DNA from: Liolophura sinensis
Lineage: Eukaryota > Mollusca > Polyplacophora > Chitonida > Chitonidae
Direction: 5' to 3'
DNA length: 64,000 nucleotides
NCBI RefSeq assembly: GCF_032854445.1
Contig: NC_088300.1
Location: 45,377,682-45,441,681 of the forward strand
Shown here: positions 1-11,338 of the stretch, in pieces
Position numbering within the stretch: position 1 is the first letter of the stretch
Layout: each line of letters starts with the position of its first letter
Notes under the pieces: generated by a model
What the model saw: the letters and a program-made list of their open reading frames with translations, nothing else
Database searches by the model: none
Told to the model about the DNA's origin: nothing
Translations under genes and position numbers: made by a program

Positions 1-222
1 TCCCTCGGAGTTTGACAAGGCATGTTGTAGTTCATACTTCCTCAGCAAAAACCATAACCCCTCCAATCGATGTTTCGACCTCCAATAGGACAGGTCTAAC
101 AGCCTTGGAAAAGTGTTCTGAATGAATGATTATACATTAACGTCACAACGGCAGTTTTTAAAGACTACAACAATGATGATAGCACTGAGGAGAGGAGAAC
201 AACAATTACCATTTTACTCAGC
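1..222. other. Flank downstream of MFAP1
   Basis: Nothing recognisable is seen between the window edge and the inferred MFAP1 poly(A) signal. Confidence 0.4.
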
Positions 223-850
223 TTTATTTCTTTTACTATTATCTCTCAATTCTCACTCTCATCACATTCATGACAAATGAGACTATTTACAATGAAAAGC
301 ATAGCACCCATTAACACACACATACTGATCAGCTTGACTTACTATTTTACACGTCCAAAAGTTTTCAGAAATGGTCTAGGACAAGATGAGGACTATTCCA
401 GAGTCAGACCAAGCAACCATGACTTGTCAGTACTTTGTCAGGTTTCAACAAAGGAGGCAACACAATTATCTCAATCAAACCATTCCAGGAAAATATTGTC
501 TTCAGAAATCCTTCACACAGGACTGACAATGGTTTCATCACAATACCCTGAAAGTTTTAGTAATGAATATCACATCAACCCTGGTAGTAAGGATGGTGAA
601 GATGCACATTGGAGCTGCTGTAAAAGATAGCCACTGGCCTCTCCTCTCACACTGTGCTGCCTGTTAGCTTCCAGATTCTGATAACAAATAGATGCTCATG
701 GCCCCTGGGTTCCAATGATACGTAGGCTCCAATGATGTTACTATGGAGTACCATAAAGACACCAAGATCAAGAACCAAGATTGTTAAGACCGGGGCAATA
801 ACACCAAGATCCCATTGGCACAATGATCCATGTGTTACGACCACTTCTGT
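223..850 (-). other. MFAP1 3' UTR with poly(A) signal
   Basis: Downstream of the MFAP1 stop on the minus strand there is about 630 bp without conserved coding. The first canonical AATAAA on that strand lies at 228-223, so cleavage would fall roughly at 195-213. The UTR extent is inferred from the signal only. Confidence 0.5.
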
Positions 851-3800
851 TCATTTCCTCTTCTTCAGAGACGGCCTTTCAAAGCCCTGTTTCATGCCTC
901 CACCCTTAGTGGTATGAAACTTGAGGTTCTGAGCTGTCTCGACCATCCAGGGGGAGTCAAACTGTGTGGTGTCCTGGTCCACAAGGTGGGTGTACTTCGT
1001 CCTTCCTGAGCGTCCAAAGTTCTTAACCTACAAAACAAGCAATATAATATTTACAATATATTTAGCAAGGGTTGACAACATTAAATACTGCAGCTTGTTC
1101 GACCCAGTAAGAGTTTAGTGTTAACTAGGTTATCCAAAAACATCCCGTAGTTACAAAATTCAGTCCACTGATAAGCATAACATAATAATAACATAATAAC
1201 TCCGAAAAATGAAAATTTCATTTTGACACATTATGCCCTCATCAAGAGTGACAATGGCATAATAAAATGCTGAAATGTTGAGTCAAAATGAAGCTTTTTG
1301 TTTTTCAAAGTTACACTACTCTTTGCAATTACAAGATTACAGTGTTTCTAAATTGATGTTGTGTACTTATGTTACCATTGTCTGCCTTGCACACTTTAGA
1401 CATGACACTGATTGGTTCAAACTGGTGCTTTGTTCTGTCATTTCAGTGGTTGAAAGGTGTTACATATATTTGAAGCGAACTCTAAATACATACTGAATGT
1501 ACCAGGTATGACCTCCCCAGTATAGAGAATGTAAACATAGAAGAAGGAAAGGCTACAAAGAATAATGTTTATTTCAGATGAGGTTTAGATGATGAAATAT
1601 TAAAAGAAAAGGCTGTCATCAAGCCTCATTTCTACACCTGTACATATACAGGTAGAATTGGCAAAAGCTTACCTGCATAACCTTGGGCAGAATTGATTTA
1701 TCAAAGTGATCATCCAGTGTTGGGGATGAGAAGTCCTGTTTGTACACATCTTCTTCTCGCTCTTGCTGTGGAACAAAACAGAAACAAAATCTGAATGACT
1801 AATTTATGCCAGAATTACACAGAGGAGGAAGTACATTCTCTTAAAATGTAGACAAACATGTTAATCAATATCAAGTTGTCTTCAGGAAGTAGTTGGTGCA
1901 CTTTTGTCAAAAAAGTTTGTGGTAAAACACGTCTTAATTTTTGGGTACACTGACTGGAAGACTATGTCTATATTCATTTCATTTATTTATCGGAGACATT
2001 TTTTTACTCCAGAATATTTCACTTATACAAACAGAGGACAGCATTATGATATTATGGTTCGAGGAAATCTGGCAGAGCCCAGTGGAAACAGGCAACCATC
2101 CACAGGCAGGGGCCCGAGAGGAAGCCAGCATGTTCTGATTGGTGGGCTGTGTCTATGGTACTGAATTGATCAACATGTAGGGTACAGAAGTAAGGCCAAA
2201 CTCACCAAGAAGAATGAGCCTCTGTGGTAATATTTCTGTAGAAACTTGTACTTCCCTTTGGGAGCTTTGTTTGTGACCTGCTTGGGATTCTGGCGCAACT
2301 CTGCTCTCCTTTCTTCTTCTGTCAAATTTCTAACCCGATCTATTTCAAGTTTCTCTTTCTCAATTCTGAAAAACGAAAGACGTTACAATGAAAAGACAAT
2401 TAAAAATTTGCTAAGCTTAAACAACATGAATCAGATATGTGTGATCAAATGTCATAGAAAAAACTGATGAGACCTTGACTTCAGATAAACCCTTCTCTGG
2501 TCTTCGTAAGAAGAGTAAGTTTTGTCTCTCAAAGAGATAATGAATAACATAAAAAAAACGCTGATTTAAGGGAGTCCTTAAAGTTGTAATAAGTTGCAAA
2601 GATGAACACATACGGGAGTCCTGTATTTCTGGTAAGGTTTATTATTTTCTATTTACCAGCTTCTATGAAGTTTGATTAATTTTTTTATCACAAAATGTGA
2701 TCCTTATATGCTCCTGAACGTGTATTTGTACACGCTAAACTATCAATTTAAAGCCTTATGTGATTGTGAAAGTGCATTTTTACACACTCAACTTTGTAAT
2801 TAAAATCCATAGTTTCCATGTATACTTACGCTTCTCTCTCCTCTCTGTCACGTTTCATCCGCCTCAACTCGCGTACTTTCCACGCCTCATATTCTTCCTC
2901 GTCATTCTCATCACCAGTGTCTACAGCGTCACAGGCGTCCTGCACGCCACGCTCCTCCTCAAAGTCCTTCCTTACCTCATCCTCCACCATCTACACAATT
3001 ATACAGGGTTATTCATTCAGAGGGAGATGGGGTTTCAACAAAACGCTCAATTCAACCACAGACAGTTATGTCAGTCAGACAGACATGATGTAAGTAATCA
3101 AAAATAACTACAAAAACTTGCTTGATAAATACATTCATCTTGAATTAAGTATTACAATTTACATACTCTTTCTTTAAATATTTACTAACGACATTTACAC
3201 TGCAAACAAATTACTTAGCTGACATTACACGGTTTATTTTATTTGATTTGATTGGTGACATTTTCACTTAAACAATGGTGACCAGCATTGTGGTGGGAGG
3301 AAACCAGGCAGTGCCTTGGGGAAACCCACAACCATCTGCAGGCTGCTGGAGGACAACCTTACCACTTATGTACAAAGTTTAGAAACTACACATATGCATT
3401 CAATTTCAATTATTTAAGACTTATTTTGGTGTATATAGCTCATGTTCGCAGTGAAGTAATATATGTTCTCATATACATGTCTCGTAATTCTTCAACCTTT
3501 TCACATGTTTGTAAGGTGTTTATTCTAGTATATTCTGAAGGCATTATTCCGTGTAGACTGGTAAAATTATACTGTATGTGAAGCCCTCAAATTGGACAAT
3601 CCAACCAATATGTAGTTTTGGCTCCAAAGTCAAATGAAAAATATGCAAAAAATTGCGCTGAAAGTTGCTCTTTTATACGCGAAAAGGTTGAGGAATTAGT
3701 GTAACATAACAAATTTAATGTCCAGTAAGACTATAAGTCAGACTACCACTGATTTCCCACAAGCTTTCAGGTTTTCTTTTCAGTATGGTGCTACTTGTTC

Positions 3801-6800
3801 ATCAGCATCATGTGGCATGTGAACTGTTAGGTTGATCAACGTTCTACACTGACCTTGAGGGTTTGTTTCCTTCTCTCCTCTGCCATACGCTTCACCTCAT
3901 CCTCGCGCTCTCTCTGCTTATGCTCCTCTTTCTCCTTCTCCTGGATTGTGATTCTGTCTTTTCTATTAATCAAACGAACAAAAGCACATTCTTTTATAGA
4001 TATTGTTTTAAAGTTGTGACTGAAATGTGGTCTGAATTGCTTCCTAGCCAAAACATAAATTGAATATACCACATGTCTTCAGCAGCTAACTGGCTTGTTT
4101 ACTTCACAGAAAAGGATTGTTTTTTTCTAGTTTTAGAATCAAGACAAACTTACAAGTTAAGGAGGCAAAGAGATTAACATATTTGATTCATATGAAATGC
4201 GGGTAGACCTAAAATTTAACAACAACTATATGAGGTGGAGCAACTTACTTTCTGACAAAGACTGGCTTGAGTCTGGGACCAGTCTCCTCCTCAGAGTCTG
4301 TATACTCTTCATACTCTGATGACTCCTCCTCACTCTCCCCTTCAGACTTCTCATCTTCCAGGTCCATCACCTCCTACAGCAACAAGACAACCAGGAGAAT
4401 GTGTGTTGTCCGATTCTATTATCACACACAACATTAAAACATACACGACATCTCACTCAACAGCCATCACACAAGGATATGTGAACAATCCTGTGAGATG
4501 ATTGCTGATCACCTATTTCCCTATTTCTTCTTTGCTTGATTTCAAAGAAAACCTATTGTGCCTAACTGAGAGCCAAACGGTCAGAACTAGGTGTAATACA
4601 ATTGACCTTCATCATATTTCCAATTTAGTTCTACAAGACCCGACATTTAGCACCATGGTGTTCACTACTTCACAATTCATAGGAGATGATGCTACACCTT
4701 GCACCAACATTTCAAGCACAGACATCAGACTGCAGACAAGCCTATTTTTTGCATACATTAATGATATCCTGTGTCAGGTCTGCACAGAATGTGAAGAAGG
4801 TCAACTAGGAAATAACTCTCGCATCAGTTTCTCGGTTACATGTAACTTTTTAGTGAGGTACACCAGGTTTACCTCCTCTTCCCTCCTCTGCAATGCCCTC
4901 TGTCGTAACAAAGCTCGCCTCCTTTCCAACTCCTGGGAATGAAAAATGAACAGGTGTCAAGACTATTGTATCCAAGTATACCTATATCATATGAACAATT
5001 TCTTTATGTTTAAGACATGTTTAGAAGAATAACAAAGGAAAACCGCTTCTTCAAGTGGAATGTACAGTATTCTTTTTTTTCTTCTTCAAATGTTTAAATA
5101 CTGAAAAAGTAGTTTAGAGCAGAAAAAAATCTCAACTATAGCAAAATGCAACCCCTAAATTAAATTTGAGGGAATAATTCCAATGCTTTCTCCTGGGTGC
5201 ATGTCCTACCTCAGATTTGAGCTCTCAAACCATAGTTTTTGTGACCCTATGCTTTTACCCAACTGATCTATCCACATCAAATTGAATTCACACTTTCAAT
5301 TTCAGAATGACTGTAGTTTGAGAAGTTATCATATGTACCTCCTCATCTAGTTCCTCTTCCTCCTCACCACTGCTCTCTTCCTCCTCCTTCCACTTCCCCT
5401 TCTCCTCCACCTCATCCTCTGAGGCCACCTCAGCCACGATCTCTGGTTCAATGATCTGGCGTCTATGACGCGTCACCCTGAGGAACATCAATCATTAATA
5501 GATATGTGTATGTGTTCAGAAACAACAGCTACATGTCATATCAATGTTTTGTGCATCTTCGTCTTTGACTCCATCTTACAGTTACCTGCATATGTGCCAA
5601 GACCTAGGTCGCGCAATGCCACACTATTATATGTTACAAGGTTAAACTCGATATGTTTCCACTTTGACTATAACAAAGACACCAATGATCAGTCTTTTAC
5701 AAACTTTAATGTATCACTAACACATCTGCTCAAATATTTACAAGATATCAAATACACGGTACATCAGACACTGCTACATATACCTAATCTTATCTCTGAA
5801 ATCTCCAACTCCCTGCAAATTTAAAATAATGACCAAAAATTGTCAGGCCTTGACATTAGAGGTAATCAAACCGGCCAATCGCCTGTCGATCTCCTAAACG
5901 TAAATTCAGGGGAACGAATTTTCGATCACCAAGTAAACTACAGGGGAACGATAATTTCATGTGTTGGCAAGCAAAATGTGTGTTCAGTAGGTCGTAAATA
6001 ACTGAATATCTCTTAAAGGAAAATCTGCACAAACTTTATGCCGGTTTAAATAGAAAAAGAACTGATCACTGATGTTGGTAAAATGAAAATGGCTGCTTGC
6101 GTTGGTGAGCGAAGGCTACTTATATGCAATGTGACATATTTGGCTCTGCTAAAATTGCGTGACCAATGAAATGTTTCGTCTCATAATCCCAAATAAATGT
6201 TCACACCTCTGAGGAGTTTGTAGACACACATGGTTTGAAAAATGACTTCGAAACAGAATATCAACTGTAATTTAATGATTAATATTTTAATTAATGCTAT
6301 TACCACATTAAAATCAATTAAAGTACACAGTTAAAATCGATACATATAGATGACAATTCTCTGCATGAGTTTTCTTTCAAACATGATCAAACCTGATTCT
6401 TAAAATGAAGAAAACACATAGCTTGTACATTGGGGCCCATTATCTTTACGGGGCAACGAGGATATATGTACCATGAAATACTGCCACTGACACAAGACCT
6501 TTCAGATTGTTAATTTAATATGTGGGTTTGGGGTTCTTCACACCTATCTAGAGGGTGACGTCCCCCAGATTACAGAGAAGTTAGTGAAAAGAACGCACAG
6601 TACAAGGCTGGACGAAATGTGTAAGCTTGAGGGGAATCGATTGATGGGGTAGGGGTTATCAGAATTTTGATCTCCTCGATAAGAATTCAGGAGAACGATT
6701 TTCCAATCCCCTTGCTCATCCTTATGTCGAGGCCTGATTGTGGTTAGCATACATGAAATTAATGTCTCATGCACACGGATTATGCATAAATGATTGAGGG

Positions 6801-7946
6801 TACTGTACGGTAAGATCAGACGGCAGCCTTTGCGCGGTTCAATACCTGTCATCCTCATCATCACTATCTGCTTCCCTCTCCTGTAACCTCCTCAAACGTC
6901 TGTCCTCAATGACAGCTTCATGCACTTCCTCTCTCTCCGGTTCATTGTCAATATTTTTTTTCTTTTCAAGATTGAATTCTGTATCGGATTCTTCTCCACT
7001 ACTACTCTCTGGAGCGAAGTCTGGTCTGCAATGTCAAAAAAAAAATTGCAGTGCAAAGTAAATGTAAAACGCACAAATCTGTGAATCTAAAAACTTTGTA
7101 ACACTGTAGTAATATTGAGCATGTAAAGTAGCTATCACAATGAAATTAACTTTTTTCTCAAACACAACACACTGCTAAGAATGCAGATTGTTCACATCCT
7201 ACAGTGTACTGTCATGAATGTGGATGTACAACATTAATGTAGATGACATTAAAGGTGAATTGATTTAAACCTCCCATAATACTGTGAACTATTTCCACTG
7301 CTACTGCATTATAGCATAATATCTTGGTTTGTAACCTGACTCTTGTTACTTATGAAATCAAAGCTCAGTTGTTACCTTTTTCCTGTTACATATCTGGCCA
7401 CCTTGACCTTTTCCATCGTAAATTCACCTGAAAGTCAAATATTTATACAGTGATAACAACAGTTCAACATTTTACCAGTGATATTTCACAACAGCCTTCC
7501 ACTGCTAATTCTCAGGTCAAACATTACACAGGAAAACTTTTTTTTTAATTCATTTATTTTATGGGTACTGAATGTCCTACTCATAACCTCATTCACTAAT
7601 ATGACAGTGCATGCTTTATGCGTACGGGAAACTGTCATTCTTTGAGAGGCACATGACAGACCTCTATTTTGTCAGTAAACTGACTGACGAACGTCAGACT
7701 GTGCACTATATCTTGTTGAAACAAACACAGACTCAAGCGTTACGATGCATGTCAGAATTTAAAAAAAGTTCATCTAAAGAGTTAGGGAAATTAAGAGGAA
7801 TTTAACAAGATTGTAACAGCTACCTTTGTCGTTATAAGGCGATTTAATTTTAAGCCAAGGAGTGATAGTTTACCTTTTTCATTTTTGACAGGAACAGCTC
7901 CTGCTGTTGACTGGATGGGAACTTTGGCATTCCGCGACGACGACAT
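851..7946 (-). CDS. MFAP1: MFAP1, spliceosomal tri-snRNP/B-complex protein (11 exons)
   Basis: Coding exons in transcript order: 7946-7874, 7427-7376, 7025-6846, 5477-5339, 4932-4873, 4373-4249, 3962-3854, 2990-2830, 2365-2206, 1765-1673, 1027-851. All junctions are GT-AG, the phases agree, and the sum is 1329 nt (442 codons plus TGA at 853-851); human MFAP1 is 439 aa. Visible family blocks: [11 protein letters not shown] near residue 10, an acidic Glu/Asp-rich first half, RMAEERRK at 235-242, [16 protein letters not shown] in exon 8, [11 protein letters not shown] at 339-349, and [19 protein letters not shown] at 385-403. Despite its name (microfibrillar-associated protein 1), the family is known as a nuclear pre-mRNA splicing factor of the U4/U6.U5 tri-snRNP and B complex, and a PRP38 partner. 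The ATG has A at -3. Several introns carry SINE or MITE-like insertions. No frameshift or missing block is seen, so the gene looks functional. Confidence 0.95.
1977..2137 (-). mobile_element. SINE-1 copy in MFAP1 intron 9
   Basis: The plus strand shows the inverted SINE-1 body (AT-rich tail, 'gaatatttcacttata', 'ggcagagccc', 'gaggaagccagcatg'). It is diverged and lacks the tRNA head. Confidence 0.8.
3233..3370 (-). mobile_element. SINE-1 copy in MFAP1 intron 7
   Basis: A truncated, diverged inverted copy, recognised by 'tttgattggtg', 'ccagcattgtggtgggagg' and 'gaaacccacaaccatctgc'. It lies in the same intron as the MITE-like element. Confidence 0.8.
3485..3698. mobile_element. MITE-like element in MFAP1 intron 7
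   Basis: The ends are inverted: TAATTCTTCAACCTTTTCAC at 3485-3504 against the reverse complement of 3698-3679, with two mismatches in 20. Both ends carry TA, compatible with a Tc1/mariner-type non-autonomous element of about 214 bp. There is no coding capacity and no consensus to compare with. Confidence 0.45.
5843..6737. mobile_element. Possible non-autonomous DNA transposon in MFAP1 intron 3
   Basis: Imperfect inverted ends: TCAGGCCTTGACATTAG at about 5843 and, inverted, TCAGGCCTCGACATAAG ending at about 6737. Inside, two related stretches containing 'gatctcct' and 'ttcaggrgaacgat' occur near each end. A 900-bp element is plausible but unproven. Confidence 0.3.
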
Positions 7947-8221
7947 GCTGGCGGTGTTGTTGTTGTTGTTGCTCTCAGGTCTTTTCTGTAAATATAGTTC
8001 TGATTACAACACTCCACTTCTCACCACAGCCCCTTGAGGACTGCTCCCTTTAGAGAAAAGCTTTACGTAAGATTCCTCTGCAACAAAGATATCTGCACGT
8101 AGCATAAAAATTGTTAAGATTTTTAGGTACAACAAGTCGATGTTTTGTGTATGTCAATGCGACACCTATACTATTTCCTGTAGGGGCGATAATTCTGTAC
8201 AACATCCGGTTGGTTCAAAAC
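7947..8221. promoter_or_regulatory. Divergent promoter interval between MFAP1 and DDX55
   Basis: The two start codons face away from each other across 275 bp, so this interval must hold both 5' UTRs and core promoters unless a noncoding first exon is spliced in. On the MFAP1 side the leader contains a (CAA)n run just upstream of the ATG (7951-7971). A perfect 8-bp palindrome TTACGTAA (8063-8070), the consensus of PAR/C-EBP-type bZIP factors, lies near the middle. No TATA box was recognised. Shared regulation is inferred. Confidence 0.6.
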
Positions 8222-9967
8222 ATGGAAGACACGTGGGATAAACTGTCACCAAAGTTGAGTCAATCAACATTGAACGCTTTACAAAAACTGAAGTTTTCTC
8301 GGATGACACCAGTCCAAGCAGCCTGTATACCTTTGTTGCTTAAGCGGAAAGATGTAGCCGCTGAGGCGGTAACAGGAAGTGGAAAGACTCTGGCATTTGT
8401 CATTCCCTTGTTGGAAATGTTACTACACAGAGAATTCCCGTTGAAAAAACAAGAAATAGGAGCAATAATTTTGACACCAACTAGAGAATTGGCTGTGCAG
8501 ATTGATGAAGTATTGTCTGAATTCCTCATATTCACTCCTCAATTCACCCGAATTTTGTTGATAGGAGGAAATAATCCACAAGAAGACCTGGATAAACTAA
8601 AAAGTCAGGGGTCTCACATTATGGTGGCCACTCCAGGAAGACTGGTGGATCTTCTACAACGGAGTCATCATGGCGTGAACTTGGCAGCTAGCGTCAAGTC
8701 ATTAGAACTTCTCGTCCTTGATGAAGCAGACAGACTGTTGGACATGGGGTTTGAAGCAAGTCTCAACACTATCCTCAGTTTTTTACCAAAGCAGCGTCGC
8801 ACTGGCTTGTTTTCTGCCACTCAGACAGATGAGGTACAACAACTGATCAGGGCAGGTTTACGGAACCCTGTTCAGATTACAGTAAAGGAGAAGAAGGTGA
8901 CAAAACTGTCTGATGGTGTGACCCAACGAACTCCATCCACACTTCAGAACTTTTACATGATCTGTGAGAGTGATGAAAAGTTCAACCAACTGTGTCATTT
9001 CCTCAAGGAACATCAGACTGAGAAGCTGATGATGTTTTTCAGCACGTGTGCGGCAGTGGACTATTTCTCTCAAGCTATTCGGTCTATCCTGAAAAACATT
9101 CAAGTGCTGAGCATCCATGGCAAAATGAAGCAGAAACGCAACAAAATATTTGATCAGTTCCGCAGGCTTCCCAGTGGAGTTTTGATCTGCACGGACGTAA
9201 TGGCGAGAGGGGTTGATATTCCTGACGTGAACTGGGTACTGCAGTACGACCCTCCAAGCTCCGCAGCGGCCTTTGTGCATAGGTGTGGACGGACAGCCAG
9301 GATAGGCAATACAGGAAATGCACTGCTATTTCTGAGGGAATGTGAGGACAGCTATGTGGACTTTATCGCGATCAATCAAAAGGTACATCTGAAGAAGATA
9401 GAGAAAGCAGAAGATGTGATTAATCAGCTACCTTCACTCAGAAAGTTATCCCTTGTCGACAGGGCCATGTATGAGAAAGGTGTCAGGGCATTTGTTTCGT
9501 TTGTCCAAAGCTTCGGAAAGCATGAATGTAGAATGATATTTCAGAAGAAGGAATTGAACTATGGACAGTTAGCTACAGGATTTGGTTTGCTGAAGATTCC
9601 CAAGATGCCAGAACTGAAAGGAAAGACGATTAGTGACTTTACACCTGTAGACATTAATATTAATAGTATTCCATATAAAGACAAAAGTGTAGCGGTGCAG
9701 AGAAAACTTCAAGCTGCTAAACCAAAGAAAGAGAAAGTAAAGCACATGAAAAGCAAACCATGGTCTAAGCAATTGGAAAAGAAAGAGCGCAAAAAGAAAA
9801 GAAAAGAAAAGAAGGCTTTGGCTCAGAAAAGAAAGTTAGAAATGACAGAGAATGACTTAGATGAGTTGGAAAAAGATGCTAGACTTGTTAAGAAGTTTAA
9901 ATCTGGTAAAATAACAGAGAAGCAATTTGATGAAGAATTTGTGGGGGATTTGTCAGAATCCAATTAG
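8222..9967 (+). CDS. DDX55: ATP-dependent RNA helicase DDX55 (Spb4), intronless
   Basis: A single uninterrupted frame of 581 codons; human DDX55 is about 600 aa. Helicase motifs occur in order: Q motif (F25 to Q32), AVTGSGKT (49-56), PTRELA (86-91), GG (115-116), TPGR (137-140), DEAD (167-170), SAT (198-200), FFSTC (272-276), TDVMARGVDIP (324-334), HRCGRTAR (353-360). A DDX55/Spb4-type C-terminal region follows (KHECRMIF at 433-440; IPKMPELKGK at 459-468) and then a Lys-rich tail (501-540). The family is a nucleolar ATPase needed for late 60S pre-ribosome maturation. The start was chosen because this is the first in-frame ATG, with A at -3 and G at +4; the frame is open upstream only through non-ATG codons to a TAA at 8105. 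The ATG at 8149 is out of frame and could make an overlapping uORF. The lack of introns is unusual next to two intron-rich neighbours. Confidence 0.95.
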   Translation: MEDTWDKLSPKLSQSTLNALQKLKFSRMTPVQAACIPLLLKRKDVAAEAVTGSGKTLAFVIPLLEMLLHREFPLKKQEIGAIILTPTRELAVQIDEVLSEFLIFTPQFTRILLIGGNNPQEDLDKLKSQGSHIMVATPGRLVDLLQRSHHGVNLAASVKSLELLVLDEADRLLDMGFEASLNTILSFLPKQRRTGLFSATQTDEVQQLIRAGLRNPVQITVKEKKVTKLSDGVTQRTPSTLQNFYMICESDEKFNQLCHFLKEHQTEKLMMFFSTCAAVDYFSQAIRSILKNIQVLSIHGKMKQKRNKIFDQFRRLPSGVLICTDVMARGVDIPDVNWVLQYDPPSSAAAFVHRCGRTARIGNTGNALLFLRECEDSYVDFIAINQKVHLKKIEKAEDVINQLPSLRKLSLVDRAMYEKGVRAFVSFVQSFGKHECRMIFQKKELNYGQLATGFGLLKIPKMPELKGKTISDFTPVDININSIPYKDKSVAVQRKLQAAKPKKEKVKHMKSKPWSKQLEKKERKKKRKEKKALAQKRKLEMTENDLDELEKDARLVKKFKSGKITEKQFDEEFVGDLSESN

Positions 9968-10114
9968 AGGTATTATGCCAACAACTACACAGTACAACAG
10001 TGATGGAGTGATGAAGTAACATTGTGTGCGCAATAAGTACCAATGCCTACATGTTCTTGTTTGTTTACTTTGGTTTATAGATCTTAAGAAACCTTTAATA
10101 TCTTGCTGTTGTTA

Positions 10115-10120
10115 AATAAA
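10115..10120 (+). terminator. DDX55 poly(A) signal AATAAA
   Basis: A canonical AATAAA lies 148 bp past the DDX55 stop and is followed by T-rich sequence. It gives a short 3' UTR of about 170 bp. Assignment is by position. Confidence 0.6.
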
Positions 10121-10139
10121 AGCTTGACTTTTTCAATTC

Positions 10140-11160
10140 ATCAAAGAGTTTTGCATACATACTATAGTTACATGTAAAATATGTAGGCCTATCACTTTCC
10201 TACAAGCAGTTTTCATCAAGATCTGCTTTAACTGTTTATCGAGTTGCAGTTTGTGCAGAGTGGTGAAATATGCCTGTCTTTCCATCACCAGGACACAGTA
10301 GGTGCTGGTTTAATCTTTGCCTTGAATAGGGATCCCAGATATTTCTCCGACTCCAGTTCATCAGCAGGGGCCTACATCCTTAAGCTCTGCTGATAGAGAA
10401 CAGAGGCAAAGGTTGTCAGGTTATTTGTCAAAGGCTGGTGGGTTAGAAGTTTTTTTTTTGTTCCATTCATTAGGCCTATGTTAAATTTTCCTCCTCTTGT
10501 AAGGCTGACTTCTCAGCCTTTTTGGTAAGAGAAACACTCTCAAGTATGGAGTTAAGCCATGTTCAGATGAATCGTTTTGGTTCTTATTTATGAACAGGGT
10601 GAATTAAGCATTAACCGATAGTATAGATAAGTGATTAGGAATTAATGAAAAATTAATTCAAGTGCTTGTTTTATGAATAGGGTGAATTGCTGCATGTGCA
10701 TTACCTCAGTGATAAATATGCAATTTTTATGAACTATTAATGAATGTTCATATAGGCACTATTTTTTTCAGTTCCACTTATCAAAATAAATTTTGTATAT
10801 GTCATAAATGAGAATTACTACAACACAGAAACCTTTCAAATGAAAATACTCAATTTCATCAGGATCTATTTTGGTAAACAAATACACATCAAAAAATTCT
10901 CAGGCTAGTTATTTCCCCTTTCTGGCAAAGTGCCACGAGCTTGTGACAAAACAAATACACTGATTGGTCAGTTTATCTTTAGTATGTCACGCGCTTACGA
11001 TTGCTACACAGTGTCAAACTTAGCGATAACGAACCCTTTTATAAGTTGAAAAAGAAAAATATAGATAAAAACATTGCCTAAATTTACATGCACTTTCTTG
11101 CAATGCAGGACACTGTGAGAACAGTGTCATACAGCATTGACTTCCGGTAGGCGCGCTGAT
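10140..11160. other. Intergenic DDX55-PKMYT1
   Basis: About 1 kb of AT-rich sequence with no coding evidence. Two loosely similar stretches containing 'atgaacagggtgaatta' (about 10590) and 'atgaatagggtgaatt' (about 10675) suggest a small local duplication. An 8-bp hairpin sits at 10500-10522. An inverted CCAAT box (ATTGG) lies at 10962-10966. Confidence 0.5.
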
Positions 11161-11338
11161 CTCTTTCATCCAATCAGCAGATGGCTTTCAAACGATACCT
11201 CTCAGCGGGAAACAACAACGATTATGACTTACTGTGTGAAAGATGCTGGGGAAACAATTCGGCTTATGACGTCTAATAAGTTTAGTTTTTTAGCTAAGAA
11301 GCTTTAGTGGGAAGCCTTGTACGTCTGAGATTAGCCCC
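11161..11338 (+). promoter_or_regulatory. PKMYT1 proximal promoter with CCAAT, CHR-like and E2F-like sites
   Basis: Directly visible: CCAATCAG at 11170-11177 (NF-Y-type box), TTTCAAA at 11186-11192 (reverse complement of the CHR core TTTGAA) and GCGGGAAA at 11205-11212 (E2F/CDE-type site). All lie 127-170 bp upstream of the ATG. Such clusters are established in promoters of G2/M genes, which suits a CDK1-inhibitory kinase. The CDE-CHR spacing is longer than the classical 4 nt and the order is reversed, so function is inference. Confidence 0.45.

Noticed and set aside
8111..8221. N-terminal extension of DDX55 by 37 residues with hydrophobic character
   Set aside because: The frame is open but has no ATG (it would start at TTG). 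The ATG at 8222 has a strong context and fits the usual DDX55 N-terminus.
10500..10522. 8-bp stem with 4-nt loop (AAGGCTGA/TCAGCCTT) resembling a histone mRNA 3' stem-loop
   Set aside because: The loop and stem bases do not fit the histone consensus and no histone gene is near.
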